Assembly: GCA_030038035.1 (NCBI GenBank)
Contig: JASHPP010000234.1
Location: 1-5,216, forward strand
Length of the DNA stretch: 5,216 nucleotides
DNA from: Trebonia sp.
GTDB taxonomy: Bacteria > Actinomycetota > Actinomycetes > Streptosporangiales > Streptosporangiaceae
Reading direction: 5' to 3'
Part shown: one piece after another, positions 5,090-5,216 of the stretch
Position numbering within the stretch: position 1 is the stretch's first letter
How the letters are laid out: every line of letters begins with the position of its first letter
The notes under the pieces: generated by a model
What the model saw: only the letters and a program-made list of their open reading frames with translations
The model's database searches: none
What the model was told of the DNA's origin: nothing
Program-made: the position numbers and the translations under genes

Positions 5090-5216
5090 GTGATCGTGCA
5101 GATGCTGGAGCGGGGAGCGTCTTTGGCGGCGCTGGCCGGGTATGCGCGCGAGGCGCGGGAGGGCGATGGGCGGCTGGTCCTGGTGGCCGGGGAGGCGGGC
5201 ATCGGCAAGTCGGCCC
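5020..5216. repeat. 197-bp direct terminal repeat, right copy
   Basis: This copy is identical to 1-197 at offset 5019. It ends on the last base of the window. In this copy the HAD-side flank is present, which shows the full divergent intergenic region. Confidence 0.97.
5090..5216 (+). CDS. LuxR-family regulator, 5' partial copy (window-edge duplicate)
   Basis: The GTG at 5090 follows the same AGGTGGGGGA ribosome-binding site. The 42 complete codons match the start of the gene at 71 exactly and stop just after Walker A (GEAGIGKS, residues 34-41). It is cut by the window edge. If the molecule is circular, this is the same gene counted twice, not a second regulator. Confidence 0.9.
   Translation, partial: MIVQMLERGASLAALAGYAREAREGDGRLVLVAGEAGIGKSA

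Noticed and set aside
5090..5216. A second, paralogous LuxR regulator
   Set aside because: It is identical to the first copy base for base, including the untranslated upstream sequence, so it is the same locus seen again.

Overview
The window is GC-rich DNA (roughly 70 % by eye, with third codon positions almost always G or C). GTG and ATG starts, strong Shine-Dalgarno sites and a large LAL-type LuxR regulator all point to an actinobacterium. Nothing in the sequence fixes the genus.

The first 197 bases recur without a mismatch as the last 197 bases, and the match runs to both window edges. This is what a closed circle of 5019 bp, or one unit of a tandem array, looks like when written out linearly. 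No replication, partition, mobilisation, recombinase or phage gene is visible. The join could therefore be a real small circle, a tandem amplification or an assembly closure; sequence alone cannot decide.

Layout, read as a circle. A divergent intergenic region (4941-5089, its right part repeated at 1-70) separates a leftward HAD-superfamily haloacid-dehalogenase-like gene (4940 to 4209) from a rightward 867-residue STAND/LuxR regulator (71-2674). Downstream of the regulator on the same strand lie a 255-base leader-like gap, a small very basic protein (2930-3331), a 213-residue protein with a possible PH/GRAM-like beta domain and a glycine-rich hydrophobic segment (3404-4045), and a small coupled ORF that starts in the preceding stop codon (4042-4449). 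That last ORF runs convergently into the HAD gene.

The divergent pair suggests that the LuxR protein controls its own promoter and possibly that of the HAD gene; three short dyads in the shared region are candidate operators. A second recurring theme is that the ribosome-binding site of each of the three main rightward genes has a perfect or nearly perfect complement a short distance upstream (8, 7 and 6 base pairs). This suggests translation controlled by leader structure or coupling. No known riboswitch class could be matched. No tRNA, rRNA, CRISPR array or insertion sequence was seen.
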